Shown: in pieces, positions 9,001-16,059 of the stretch
Numbering within the stretch: position 1 is the first letter of the stretch
How the letters are laid out: each line of letters opens with the position of its first letter
From: CAMWXW01 sp051650105
GTDB taxonomy: Bacteria > Desulfobacterota > Desulfovibrionia > Desulfovibrionales > Desulfovibrionaceae
Assembly: GCA_051650105.1 (NCBI GenBank)
Contig: JBOFIJ010000002.1
Location: 1-21,615 of the forward strand
Direction of reading: 5' to 3'
Length of the DNA: 21,615 nucleotides
The notes under the pieces: model-generated
Database searches by the model: none
The model's input: only the letters and a program-made list of their open reading frames with translations
Told to the model about the DNA's origin: nothing
Position numbers and translations under genes: made by a program

Positions 9001-10647
9001 AATTCTATTACATTTATTTCTACAAATGTCTCTGGGAATGTTTTTGGGAATATAAATAACGATAACATCACATTTTCAAACAGTATTATTTCTGGAAGTA
9101 TCGATCTTGCTATTGGTGCTGACGACAAGATTACTTTTTTAGGAAGAAATGTTCTTCTTGGAAAAATACGAAGTACTTCTGTTGACATTATGGGAGAATT
9201 ATATATTACAAGCCCAACGAACAGCAAAGTCAATGTTGTTTTACAAACACCCACCAATAGCCCTGGTATTACTCTGCATGAAGGAGGCTCTATTATTCTT
9301 AATGAAGGAATTGTTGGAGACCTTCTCACATTTAAGGGAAATCTCACTATTACCTCAGCTTCTGAAAAAATGTTCTTCTTGGATACAAATTTTTATACTG
9401 GAGAAACAGATCGTATTACCTTTGACGTTCTCTCAAATGTTACAGGAAATCCTTTTGGAATAGTTATTAAATCTCACATTGTGGCAACAGGACAAGCCGA
9501 CCCAATGGAATTTATTCCAGGCATTATTACCACGAATGGAGTACCTATACCAGACCCAAAACTTGCTGGAAAATATGCATCCATTGGTGGATCGATATAT
9601 AGTTTGCTAGAAAATGAACATATTCCAGGACAGTGGGATTTAGTACTTACAGGAAAAAACCCTGTTGCACATGCATATAGTGCTATGCTTGTTAGTAGGC
9701 GCAACTATGAAAGAATTCTTTGGTCTAAAGTAAGCCAAAATGCCTTTACAGGTGCGTTAGAGGCCACACAAAATCAATATATTTATTCAGACATTACAAA
9801 AAGGAAATTTGCAGATCATATTTCTACATGGGCCGATGTTCAGTATTCTAACAATGCTACTTCAACAAAACAAAGTATCAGTATGGTAGAAAATCTTCTC
9901 GCATTTAGTGGAGGGTTCAATCTAGAAAGACTAGAGCTCACTCCTAAAGACCTTATTAGTGTTGGTGTTTTCACAATGTATGGAAATTCTCCCATCACTT
10001 TTGAACATACTTCTTTACTTGGGGAATATTTTAATTTTGGTGGAGAACTTACAGGAATAACTGGTGGTGTGACTGCTATGTGGGAAAATATTCGTGGAAA
10101 GGCAAAAAGACGACTGTATATTTCTGCAGGATTTTGGGGAACTTTTTATGAACATACTGTAAAAAACCCCTTTGGATATAACGACGATACATGGAATACA
10201 TATGCTCTTAATTCTGTTATAAATGCTGGATACCGAATACATATTAAACGTTTTACTATTGTTCCACAAATAGAATTACTGCACACATTCACAAAAGGGC
10301 TCTCTATGATTGCTTCTGACAATACTCTTGTAAAATTTGCAGATGAACACAGAATAACAACTCGGCTACTCACACTGTTTGCCTATAACTTTGATTTTGG
10401 ACTACAACCCTTTATCAAATTGACCACAGAATTTCCAGTACTTAATACAACTACAGATAATGCTACCTCTGTGGCCGGTGATATTTATAACTATGCTTCT
10501 CAGGGAAATTTATATTCTGCTGCTTTTGGTATTAACTATAATCTTGAAGTTAAGGGTATTCTCATAAAAACATTTATAGATACCTCTGTCCACTTTGGAA
10601 GAGAAAAAGGTATTGATGCAAGTCTTGGTTTTTCTGTCCGTTTTTAG
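3019..10647 (+). CDS. Giant type Va autotransporter with 21-residue passenger repeats
   Basis: This 2542-residue protein should be exported by Sec and then carry its passenger through its own outer-membrane barrel. The ATG at 3019 follows a strong ribosome binding site (AAAGGAGG, 8 bases away). The signal peptide is long: a polar stretch to about residue 20, a hydrophobic core at 23-40, and probable cleavage after Ala46 (NNTYA-NQ). Residues 47-267 are Ser/Thr/Asn-rich without clear repeats. From about residue 390 to beyond 2000 the passenger is repetitive and rich in GxGND and GxGNN turns alternating with beta-strands, as expected for a parallel beta-helix. The most regular part is 758-1299. 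I find one cysteine in the mature protein, near residue 180, and none in the repeats. The last 310 or so residues (from about 2230) form the barrel, which ends SVRF with the C-terminal Phe that barrel assembly recognises. No catalytic motif is visible, so an adhesin or surface-shield role is likely but inferred. The target is unknown. Confidence 0.9.
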   Translation: MGSKSLTFTLKNIYTSIYKATTIPLVCTSLIIGTSLLPIFPNNTYANQEQNSKTSLIILQSINNSLLQQYTPLPTSFFNNSNSSTIFIAFSANTVSKEHTHHTINRLPISSFSPKTPLPLFPFTEKVQGEFLTQSLLHNKDIVFAEDYIADPSFYEPTVKTPSYRQNISSIPLITQAIHPSILCIDSVLHNTQPAHPYITNQQITLARNTINFKKITLPTNNKEYFSQKDNDTIVSENNIIKVPEKTKNSSESQHFFPRKMLQNMPQVRSLTINSGQDITTNPTYKIIMADDSTVRLLPRTYTNFEIDHDNTNNHILFSDRDGEYLFSKAFEMGGGVFHADVKELLINNRDLVGYSFEAFRAVNVYLSAKEIIQLGGTLRTSTENDTIYLNNVKTGGHIQTNRGDDHFTLVSNNTGSNIWTDSGNDTIIISGNNNHFGEIYLGEGNDSLHLNNNTSLTSHLLTFDSGNNRLYLGQNAILTINSITFGNGADQFHILGSIDTRQITMGDGNDTITFTSSGRFLNSISIDLGAGNDYFTIATNFHGAFSPGVGNDTVNISSLNTNFTASNTISVSSGSSLTFSGRGSFSFPEIRNSGTLIIHLQESNSQVSGNITGNGNANITMENGATFRASSITFGNLADTLVLLNGGSFIGNANLGDGANNIRLNAGSLNGSLTTGIDSDTISLTRSTITGSLSIRGGNNKIELLDKSTLASLSISTGQNTIQLRNSTVTGNISALGSENQNIHISDRSEVRGNIRLGSGHNLYVVEGNSSIIGGFTLLGGNDTILFQDTVSIAGGVHTGEGNNSLNLFNRSTVVGSFSSGNGNDIAFIRGSSHVQNDVSLGNGKNTFTLLEESSIGGSFSSGTGDDSILIDGRSTIGGSVHLGNGDNSIQIYGQSTVALLTIGSGSDRVVLDNKSAITTNLNLGDGNNRLEVKGSSSIIGDISAQNGNDSILIDAVSEIGGNVSLGHGDNTFSLDNQSSIAGTLTLGNGNDNVIIANQSALTTNLELHEGDNRLSLSKQSTITGTLTTLAGADTIIISDNSQIQQDVNVGAGNNTIHMTQGIIAGSLTGGNNNDSLVLTTFSVIEGGVNLGHGVNLVNLENNSTITGNLLMGLGNDSINVTRSSRITGDILAGQGNNTIYVTASSFINGKIETGDGADTITISDRSTVTGGIFAFNGNNNITIENNSSIDALTIGSGHDTIVINNNASSTREIVLGEGNNSLSVRQNSAIDGFVSGGSGADTLTLSTKSHITGNINLGNGTNLVHISDNSRIGGELRTGTHTDNITIMNSEIQGNIVTGNGNDTLILENIRITGGVRTITVGENNPRDNAVITLSNSIHFDSPGGMISLLEGTYLLTLNNVNFGNQTGITMTGRGNNTLEATGLLRNVGDILMGDGSAFINFRDVTSATGDIGNIVGGLLQDSVLLHNSDFFGNIDFRTSGTVADTLRLSGRTVLSTATGVNANGQIKIYTHDTSRIIGPVTLNDSSSIVMEGSSVLQQSFSTATDKLVTLRMGDKSSLMGDIITSPTANSRLTIDLFDESLLNSNIYMGSGNDSLRITFNNTARLTGNIDTGAGNDSLYVDGSTLSPIVPNAIQAGDGNDLVEFSRLHLTGAFDMGDGNNTLSIIGNTTLAGNTFLNTTETDLVQILNKSTLISHITVNGGSGTFVLTPETLLEGNIAVQGQNMALNLDNQSTLDGSASGGAGINTVTLKRAHISGSVLNPLAGTLSIDSRNSTISGDIISAGRGNFEIIDSAIENTLVVSHGGAELNALRSQFLRSITLTGNNMVTMSASTVTEGFSGSGGEGFFTFNDMTFLRGISLERGDSHATILNSSIDSNLVFNFNKNVTLNASNNTIIRGNIILSNPDNTAMNNITLQNAEVHGAFSAGRNSGGGTYTFNNIRIGGEVELSRGQSTINFNIATLVSQLSLYDTEGTISSSTIGGDIVFKGKSLLTIRNSEIFGELDFTSFMLKEQNITLDNSTFTGDISLGNVENSITFISTNVSGNVFGNINNDNITFSNSIISGSIDLAIGADDKITFLGRNVLLGKIRSTSVDIMGELYITSPTNSKVNVVLQTPTNSPGITLHEGGSIILNEGIVGDLLTFKGNLTITSASEKMFFLDTNFYTGETDRITFDVLSNVTGNPFGIVIKSHIVATGQADPMEFIPGIITTNGVPIPDPKLAGKYASIGGSIYSLLENEHIPGQWDLVLTGKNPVAHAYSAMLVSRRNYERILWSKVSQNAFTGALEATQNQYIYSDITKRKFADHISTWADVQYSNNATSTKQSISMVENLLAFSGGFNLERLELTPKDLISVGVFTMYGNSPITFEHTSLLGEYFNFGGELTGITGGVTAMWENIRGKAKRRLYISAGFWGTFYEHTVKNPFGYNDDTWNTYALNSVINAGYRIHIKRFTIVPQIELLHTFTKGLSMIASDNTLVKFADEHRITTRLLTLFAYNFDFGLQPFIKLTTEFPVLNTTTDNATSVAGDIYNYASQGNLYSAAFGINYNLEVKGILIKTFIDTSVHFGREKGIDASLGFSVRF
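5290..6915 (+). repeat. 26 tandem 63-bp units (21 residues) in the autotransporter passenger
   Basis: Residues 758-1299 divide without gaps into 26 units: 22 of 21 residues and four of 20, for 542 residues in total. The unit pattern is roughly xGxGxN/DxxIxIxxxSxIxGxx. Residue 6 is Asn in every odd unit and Asp in every even unit. Odd units mostly start with Leu and even units mostly do not, so the true period is 42 residues (126 bp). The copies differ at DNA level and I saw no long identical tracts, so the amplification looks old and is maintained at protein level. Units before 758 and after 1299 are related but irregular. Confidence 0.85.
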
Positions 10648-10675
10648 AGTGATATTACATTACTCATTATTTTTC
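10647..10675 (+). terminator. Candidate Rho-independent terminator after the autotransporter gene
   Basis: The arms GAGTGAT (10647-10653) and ATTACTC (10659-10665) pair over 7 bp with one G-U wobble around the 5-base loop ATTAC. ATTATTTTTC follows. The hairpin starts at the last base of the stop codon. The stem is weak in G+C, as expected for this genome, so confidence is moderate. Confidence 0.5.
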
Positions 10676-10794
10676 ACCATATATAGTATATTTCTTGTGT
10701 TTCTATATATTCTACTATTTTTATCTTATTACTCGTTTATATCTTTTATTATTAGCACCATTTCTATACGCAAATAGCTACAGTATTCTTTCAT

Positions 10795-10956
10795 CTAGAA
10801 GGAGCCAACACAATACATCACCTCACACAGTGTTTGTAATACAGCATGTTCTCTATGGTGTTCTTTCGTAGCATACTGGATTTTTATCCCACAAAATAGC
10901 GCCTTCATATATACACGTTTTATAAATTCCATTGTATTTATAACAATGTTATTCAC
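10795..10956 (-). CDS. Possible 53-residue hypothetical protein
   Basis: A GTG at 10956 (or an in-frame ATG at 10932) opens a 53- or 45-codon frame ending in TAG at 10795. It starts 6 bases after the stop of the ORF at 10963-11175. The product is mixed and basic, with an EHHREH cluster and four cysteines (CG, LC and YC contexts). No strong ribosome binding site is seen. I recognise no family. It could be a remnant of a larger gene or a chance ORF. Confidence 0.2.
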   Translation of the reverse strand: MNNIVINTMEFIKRVYMKALFCGIKIQYATKEHHREHAVLQTLCEVMYCVGSF

Positions 10957-10962
10957 CTCATT

Positions 10963-11175
10963 TTATTTGTTATCCTCACATAAAACCCTTCTCTTCATTT
11001 CCCCATTTATAAAAAAGACAATCTCACACGTTCTTTTATAGAAACTTATTGCACAAATCCCTTCGCTTTCCCACATTTTACAAGAAACCTCACGACTCCA
11101 TGATAGTAATAAAAACACATAGAGGAAGTTCAGATATTTTGTGATAACTATACTAAAGAATAGTATTCTCACCAT
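10963..11175 (-). CDS. Possible 70-residue hypothetical protein
   Basis: This ORF starts with ATG at 11175. Its N-terminus is hydrophobic (about residues 3-24, like a signal or membrane segment) and is followed by a basic, Cys-containing tail (SREVSCKMWESEG through RRVLCEDNK). I recognise no family. It could form a two-gene unit with the 53-residue ORF just downstream on the same strand. It may equally be chance or a decayed gene in the long gap upstream of ftsH. Confidence 0.2.
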   Translation of the reverse strand: MVRILFFSIVITKYLNFLYVFLLLSWSREVSCKMWESEGICAISFYKRTCEIVFFINGEMKRRVLCEDNK

Positions 11176-11472
11176 ATTTTTTCCGAATTTTATATATTTT
11201 GTAAAGGCTTATAGTACATTCTTCCTATACAACAAACATAGATACCACAATATTAGAATAGCCTTTTACAATACATCAATCATAATAAAATAGCATGCAC
11301 AGCACAACATGGCATAATCCTTTCCTCCAAAATACCACATATAAAATTGATATATCTACTCATTCTTCCAAAAAATATCAGATAAGCAACACCATGCTCT
11401 AAGAAAGGTACTATAGCACACAAGAACAACAGTATTTGTAACTATCCTATATAAATTTTATTCATAACTCTC

Positions 11473-11501
11473 TTGCAATATTTCAAACGTCTTGATATTA
11501 T
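11473..11501 (+). promoter_or_regulatory. Candidate sigma-70 promoter of the ftsH-folP-cdaA-cdaR operon
   Basis: A TTGCAA box (11473-11478) and a TATTAT box (11496-11501) are spaced by exactly 17 bases and lie about 120 bases upstream of the ftsH start. Each box differs from consensus at two or fewer positions. I found no convincing sigma-32 site or CIRCE element in the same region. Confidence 0.45.
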
Positions 11502-11619
11502 CCTATTTGTGAAAGTGTCCCCTCATTTTGTAGAGCTTTCATTTATTCTTGCAAAAAAGCAAATTTACATATAAGATACATCCCTTAGCATACACTATTT
11601 ATAGTGAGGAGGAGGATTT

Positions 11620-13533
11620 GTGAATCAATTTACCAAGAATATTGCTGTGTGGCTAGTTATTGCTTTTGTTGTTGTCACACTTTTCAACATGTTTGGTACT
11701 TCCCCAGAAAGTGGTATAAAATACTCCTATAGCGAATTCATACAGCATGTAAAATCAGGCTCTATTGCTTCTGTTACAATAGAAGGTGACAGGATTTCTG
11801 GAAAAACAAAGGCAGGTTCTTCTTTTCAAACATATTCTGCAAATGATTCCTCTCTTGTACAAACACTCCTAACTAATAATGTAAATGTGAATGCACAAGC
11901 CCCTGCCTCAAGCCCTTGGTATCTTACTATCTTAATATCCTGGTTCCCTGTACTCCTTCTCATTGGTGTATGGATCTTTTTCATGCAAAAAATGCAAGGC
12001 GGTGGCGGAAAAGCTATGTCCTTTGGGAAATCTCGAGCAAAAATGCTTAATCAAGATAGCACTGTTGTTACATTTCAGGATGTTGCTGGCGTGGACGAGG
12101 CAAAGGAAGAACTAGAAGAAGTTGTCGAATTTCTTGCTAATCCTAAAAAATTCACAAGATTAGGTGGAAGAATTCCAAAAGGTATTCTTCTCGTTGGATC
12201 TCCTGGAACTGGAAAAACACTTCTTGCTCGTGCTGTTGCTGGAGAAGCTGGTGTTCCTTTTCTTTCCATATCAGGTTCCGACTTTGTTGAAATGTTTGTT
12301 GGTGTCGGGGCCTCGCGTGTACGAGACCTCTTTATTCAAGGAAAGAAACTTGCTCCTTGTCTTATTTTCATAGACGAAATAGATGCTGTCGGAAGACAAC
12401 GTGGTGCTGGTATGGGTGGTGGGCACGATGAACGTGAACAAACATTAAACCAACTCCTTGTTGAAATGGATGGATTTGAAGCAAATGAAGGAGTCATTCT
12501 TATAGCTGCTACGAATAGACCCGATGTTCTTGACCCAGCACTTCTTAGACCAGGACGTTTTGATAGGCAAGTTATGGTATCTCCACCAGATGTACGTGGA
12601 CGAAGAAGGATTCTTGACGTTCACACAAAGAAAACCCCGCTTGGAAAAGATGTGGATCTTGATATCATAGCAAAAGGAACTCCTGGATTTGCTGGAGCAG
12701 ATTTAGAAAATCTTGTTAATGAAGCAGCGCTCCTTGCGGCACGCCAAAATAAAGATATTCTTTCTATGAAAGATTTTGAATATGCAAAAGACAAATTACT
12801 TATGGGGAAAGAAAGACGAAGCCTTGTCCTTACTGAACAGGATAAGAAAATAACTGCCTATCACGAAGCTGGGCACACACTTGTTGCAAAATTACTTCCT
12901 GGGACCGATCCTCTACATAAAGTAACAATAATACCGCGCGGAAGAGCACTTGGTGTTACTATGCAGTTGCCTGAAGATGACAAGCATTCCTATTCTAAAG
13001 AATATCTCAAAAATAGGCTTGTTATTCTTTTTGGTGGAAGGGTTGCTGAAAAAGTAGTTTTTAATGAAATTACCACAGGGGCTGGAAACGATATAGAACA
13101 AGCAACGAAACTCGCTAGAAGAATGGTATGTGAATGGGGTATGAGCGATAAGGTGGGGACTCTTGCTCTTAATGAACAATCTGACGATATCTTTCTTGGA
13201 CGGGAAATGAAACAACCTAGGAATTTTAGTGAGGAAACAGCTGAGCTTATTGATTCTGAAATAAAAATATTAATAACTGATGCTTATGACAAATGTACAC
13301 AGCTCATTACTGAAAATAGGGATTTTTTAGAAAATCTTACACAAGCTCTTCTTGAAAGAGAAACTATTTCTGGTGAAGATATCGAGAAAATATTTAGGAA
13401 TCAGAAACTAGAGCCTTTGTTGGATATTGATAACAACAACACCTCCCATAAGCAAGATACCAACGATCTCTTACTCACTATAGGCGATGTTAATGACTCT
13501 ATCCACATCAACAAAGAAAGCTCCTCAGAATAA
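11620..13533 (+). CDS. ftsH: ATP-dependent zinc metalloprotease FtsH
   Basis: FtsH is a hexameric inner-membrane AAA+ protease that extracts and degrades misassembled membrane proteins and short-lived cytoplasmic regulators. The 637-residue length is normal. The start is GTG at 11620, set by a very strong ribosome binding site (GAGGAGGAGG). Two membrane segments (about 7-24 and 102-121) flank a small periplasmic domain. The AAA module shows Walker A GSPGTGKT (193-200; Ser replaces the usual first Pro but keeps GK-T), pore motif MFVGVG (225-230), Walker B LIFIDEIDAVG (248-258) and the second region of homology TNRPDVLDPALLRPGRFDR (298-316). The zinc site is HEAGH (415-419), with Asp491 in TGAGND as the expected third ligand. 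The C-terminal tail of about 40 residues is Asn/Asp-rich. It is the first gene of a four-gene operon; its last 47 bases overlap the predicted folP start. Confidence 0.97.
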   Translation: MNQFTKNIAVWLVIAFVVVTLFNMFGTSPESGIKYSYSEFIQHVKSGSIASVTIEGDRISGKTKAGSSFQTYSANDSSLVQTLLTNNVNVNAQAPASSPWYLTILISWFPVLLLIGVWIFFMQKMQGGGGKAMSFGKSRAKMLNQDSTVVTFQDVAGVDEAKEELEEVVEFLANPKKFTRLGGRIPKGILLVGSPGTGKTLLARAVAGEAGVPFLSISGSDFVEMFVGVGASRVRDLFIQGKKLAPCLIFIDEIDAVGRQRGAGMGGGHDEREQTLNQLLVEMDGFEANEGVILIAATNRPDVLDPALLRPGRFDRQVMVSPPDVRGRRRILDVHTKKTPLGKDVDLDIIAKGTPGFAGADLENLVNEAALLAARQNKDILSMKDFEYAKDKLLMGKERRSLVLTEQDKKITAYHEAGHTLVAKLLPGTDPLHKVTIIPRGRALGVTMQLPEDDKHSYSKEYLKNRLVILFGGRVAEKVVFNEITTGAGNDIEQATKLARRMVCEWGMSDKVGTLALNEQSDDIFLGREMKQPRNFSEETAELIDSEIKILITDAYDKCTQLITENRDFLENLTQALLERETISGEDIEKIFRNQKLEPLLDIDNNNTSHKQDTNDLLLTIGDVNDSIHINKESSSE

Positions 13534-14380
13534 TGGTCTTTATTGGGGTATAAAAGATAAAAAAGTACTTTCATTTACCACTCCCCCCATTATGGCCATA
13601 GTCAATTATACTTCGCATTCCTTTATACCTAGTACAGTTGCCCATTCAACACATGAAGCTGTGGTCCTATGCAAGACAGCACTAAATGAAGGAGCAAATA
13701 TTATCGATATAGGTGTGCAGAGCACAAAGCCTGATTTTGTGCCCATGGATCCCAAAAAAGAAGCACTCGCTATTGCAACAATATTAGATGCTATTAAAGA
13801 TGATACTTCATGTGAGAATGCTATTATTTCTGTCGATACTTTTAATGCTCCAACGGCCACTGTTGCTTTGCAAAAAAATTGTAGCATAATAAATGATATT
13901 TCTGGCCTACAACTCGATCCTGCCCTCATAGATGTTATTCAACACTATAAACCAGGATATGTCTTAACCCATTTTACGAGAAATAATACCTCTCATACAC
14001 ACAATATCCACTTTTATTCAAAAGATATTCTTTTAGAAATTAAAAAGTATTTCTCTAATAAAATTAATGATTTACTAAAAATAGGGCTTCCAGAACACAA
14101 TATTGTTCTTGATATTGGCATAGGTTTTGGTAAAAACATCGACGAGACTATGGTACTTTTACGCTCTCTTCAGGATATAGCTTCTCTTGGAAGACCTTTA
14201 CTTATTGCTTTGTCATATAAAACATTTTATCAAGAGGAAAAAAATGCCTCTTTAGAAGAAAAAGAAAATGCCACACAGGTAATTACAGCTCTTCTTGCCT
14301 CACAATGTTTTTGCATACATAGAGTACATAACGTAAAAAAAAGTAAACAAACACTTGCACTTACCAATTTATTGACCTAG
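13487..14380 (+). CDS. folP: Divergent dihydropteroate synthase
   Basis: FolP condenses para-aminobenzoate with the pterin pyrophosphate to give dihydropteroate in folate synthesis. The 297-residue frame keeps the core TIM-barrel residues: Asn40 (IVN), ISVDT (114-118), INDISG (135-140), LDIGIGFGK (208-216, usually DPGIGFGK), SYK with Lys245 (usually SRK), and HRVHNV (278-283). The two substrate loops have drifted. Loop 1 reads YTSHSF (41-46) instead of VTPDSF and lacks the usual following DGG. Loop 2 reads QSTKPD (79-84 region) instead of ESTRPG, and the usual Met-His after INDISG has become THFTRN. The start is uncertain: the first ATG (13487) or the third codon ATG (13493), both inside the end of ftsH and without a good ribosome binding site, suggesting translational coupling. 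Family homology looks sure. Normal activity is not guaranteed. Confidence 0.85.
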   Translation: MLMTLSTSTKKAPQNNGLYWGIKDKKVLSFTTPPIMAIVNYTSHSFIPSTVAHSTHEAVVLCKTALNEGANIIDIGVQSTKPDFVPMDPKKEALAIATILDAIKDDTSCENAIISVDTFNAPTATVALQKNCSIINDISGLQLDPALIDVIQHYKPGYVLTHFTRNNTSHTHNIHFYSKDILLEIKKYFSNKINDLLKIGLPEHNIVLDIGIGFGKNIDETMVLLRSLQDIASLGRPLLIALSYKTFYQEEKNASLEEKENATQVITALLASQCFCIHRVHNVKKSKQTLALTNLLT

Positions 14381-14391
14381 GATCCTATTAT

Positions 14392-15144
14392 ATGAATACC
14401 TTTATGCATATGCCAAGTACTTGGAGAGATTTCTTAGATATCCTCCTTGTTACGGTGTTGGTGTATCAAATTATCCTTTGGTTACGGGATACAAGAGCTC
14501 TTTCCGCTATTTATGGAATACTGCTCTTAGGTATGCTTTATATTACCTCTATTTATACTGAATTATATACATTTACTTGGCTATTAGAGAATTTCTTCGG
14601 ATCACTTTTTCTTGTTATTGTCATACTCTTTCAGCAAGATATCAGAAGAGCTCTTTCTCTTATGGGCTCTCAAAGCTTTTTTCTTAGACATAAAGACAAA
14701 GACACTTCACAAGAAAAATCTGTACAGATACTCTCCGAGACACTTTGGTATCTTTCACAGCGACGTATTGGTGCTCTCATTGTTTTGGAAGGCAATACTG
14801 CTCTTGGCGACACAATTACAGGTGGAGTCATACTAAATGCTGTACTAAGTCAACAACTTCTTATTACTATATTTATGAATGGGACCCCTTTACACGATGG
14901 TGCTATTGTTATAAGAAACAACATTATTGCCGCTGCTGCTTGTATTCTTCCTCTTGCCAATGTAGTTGGACAAAATTTTGGAACAAGGCATAGAGCTGCC
15001 ATTGGTATTACAGAAGAAACAGATGCCATTGTTCTTGTTGTTTCTGAAGAAAAAGGAACTGTGAGTATTGCTCATAGAGGCACCTTGCGCGTTATTGAAG
15101 CCAGCCTGTTAGCACAAGAATTAAAAAAGTGTTGGGAGGCATAA
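14392..15144 (+). CDS. cdaA: Membrane diadenylate cyclase CdaA
   Basis: CdaA makes the second messenger c-di-AMP from two ATP. The 250-residue protein has three N-terminal membrane segments (about 14-31, 38-54 and 65-80) and a cytoplasmic DAC domain from about residue 100. Both catalytic signatures are intact: DGA (169-171, in PLHDGA) and RHR (199-201, in FGTRHRAA). It follows folP by 11 bases and precedes cdaR by 3, the standard order for this operon. The first ATG is taken as the start, with a weak AGGAT ribosome binding site upstream. Met5 and Met7 are possible alternatives. c-di-AMP usually controls potassium and osmotic balance and cell-wall homeostasis. Confidence 0.95.
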   Translation: MNTFMHMPSTWRDFLDILLVTVLVYQIILWLRDTRALSAIYGILLLGMLYITSIYTELYTFTWLLENFFGSLFLVIVILFQQDIRRALSLMGSQSFFLRHKDKDTSQEKSVQILSETLWYLSQRRIGALIVLEGNTALGDTITGGVILNAVLSQQLLITIFMNGTPLHDGAIVIRNNIIAAAACILPLANVVGQNFGTRHRAAIGITEETDAIVLVVSEEKGTVSIAHRGTLRVIEASLLAQELKKCWEA

Positions 15145-15147
15145 TAT

Positions 15148-16059
15148 ATGCTAAAACGTTTACACTTTCCCTCTTTATTTCTTGCTATACTCATTAGTAT
15201 TGTTCTTTGGTATATGGTTATTGGTAGAGAATTTGTTGATACCATAATGGAAGTTCGACTAGATTATAAAGGAATTCCACACAATACAGTTGTGCGTTCT
15301 GGATTGGAAAATAAAGTACTTGTCCGAGTGCGAGGACCAAAAGGATTAATTAGTCTGTTGAACAACAAAAAAGAATCTTATACTGTTGATCTTGCTAATA
15401 TCGCAGACGGCGAGAATATTGTACCTTTAAAAATCACTCCTCCACACTCTGCTTTTGCTATTATGGAGACAACACCCTCAAAATTACACCTTATTGTAGA
15501 TACCCTTAAAGAAAAAGTTGTGCCTATCAATGTCACTATTAATAAAAAGCTCTTTCCCGATGCAGAAATTACATCATTATCTCTTTCCCAAAATACAGTT
15601 ACAATTAAAGGACCTCAAAAACTTCTCGAAAATATTTCTGAAATAAACACAAGCATTACATTACCAAAAGAACAACAATCTGGGCTATTACTTCTTGATA
15701 TAACACCACAAGCCCCGCCTTCTGTAGATATTACTCCAAAACAAGTAAAAGCAACTGTTACTATTAAAATAAAAACAAAGAAAATTACTTTAACAAAAAA
15801 TATTATTGTACGAGACGTTGAAAAAAACCTTTGGACTACAAAGCTTTCTCCAAACACTGCAACCGTCACAATGATAGTTCCAGATTCTATAAAAAATGAA
15901 ATACTTCTTAATAGTATTCAGCTTTATGTAAACCCTTCCCGTTTTATTAAAAAAGGAAGTTCTCGGTTACCTATTAGGTTTTTTACCAAACTCCCCTCTG
16001 TAGAAATACTCTCTATCACTCCTCGTATCATTACTCTTACTCTTGAACAGAAAGAATAA
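15148..16059 (+). CDS. cdaR: YbbR-domain protein CdaR, membrane regulator of CdaA
   Basis: This 303-residue protein has one N-terminal membrane anchor (residues 8-25) and an extracytoplasmic part made of about three YbbR-type beta domains (roughly 37-117, 126-208 and 215-300). YbbR/CdaR binds CdaA and tunes its activity in Gram-positive bacteria; the same role here is inference from operon order. The ribosome binding site GGGAGG lies inside the end of cdaA, 3 bases separate the genes, and coupled translation is likely. It is the last gene of the operon. No glmM follows, although glmM is the usual next gene in related operons. Confidence 0.88.
   Translation: MLKRLHFPSLFLAILISIVLWYMVIGREFVDTIMEVRLDYKGIPHNTVVRSGLENKVLVRVRGPKGLISLLNNKKESYTVDLANIADGENIVPLKITPPHSAFAIMETTPSKLHLIVDTLKEKVVPINVTINKKLFPDAEITSLSLSQNTVTIKGPQKLLENISEINTSITLPKEQQSGLLLLDITPQAPPSVDITPKQVKATVTIKIKTKKITLTKNIIVRDVEKNLWTTKLSPNTATVTMIVPDSIKNEILLNSIQLYVNPSRFIKKGSSRLPIRFFTKLPSVEILSITPRIITLTLEQKE

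Larger units (their letters stand above)
10676..11619. other. Long AT-rich intergenic region before ftsH
   Basis: This stretch of about 940 bp separates the autotransporter terminator from ftsH. No recognisable conserved gene, tRNA or riboswitch was found. It holds two adjacent minus-strand ORFs of doubtful status (listed separately) and, near its right end, a good promoter candidate for ftsH. The part from 11180 to 11460 looks featureless. The length is unusual for a bacterial intergenic gap and fits gene decay. Confidence 0.5.

Noticed and set aside
11491..11526. CTTGATA and CCCCTCAT upstream of ftsH, considered as a heat-shock sigma-32 promoter
   Set aside because: The gap of about 21 bases is too long for the usual 13-15, and no better-spaced -35 box is present.
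10676..11619. tRNA or other structured RNA in the long intergenic regions
   Set aside because: No T-loop signature (GTTCGANNC type), cloverleaf or riboswitch core was found by eye in these very AT-rich stretches.
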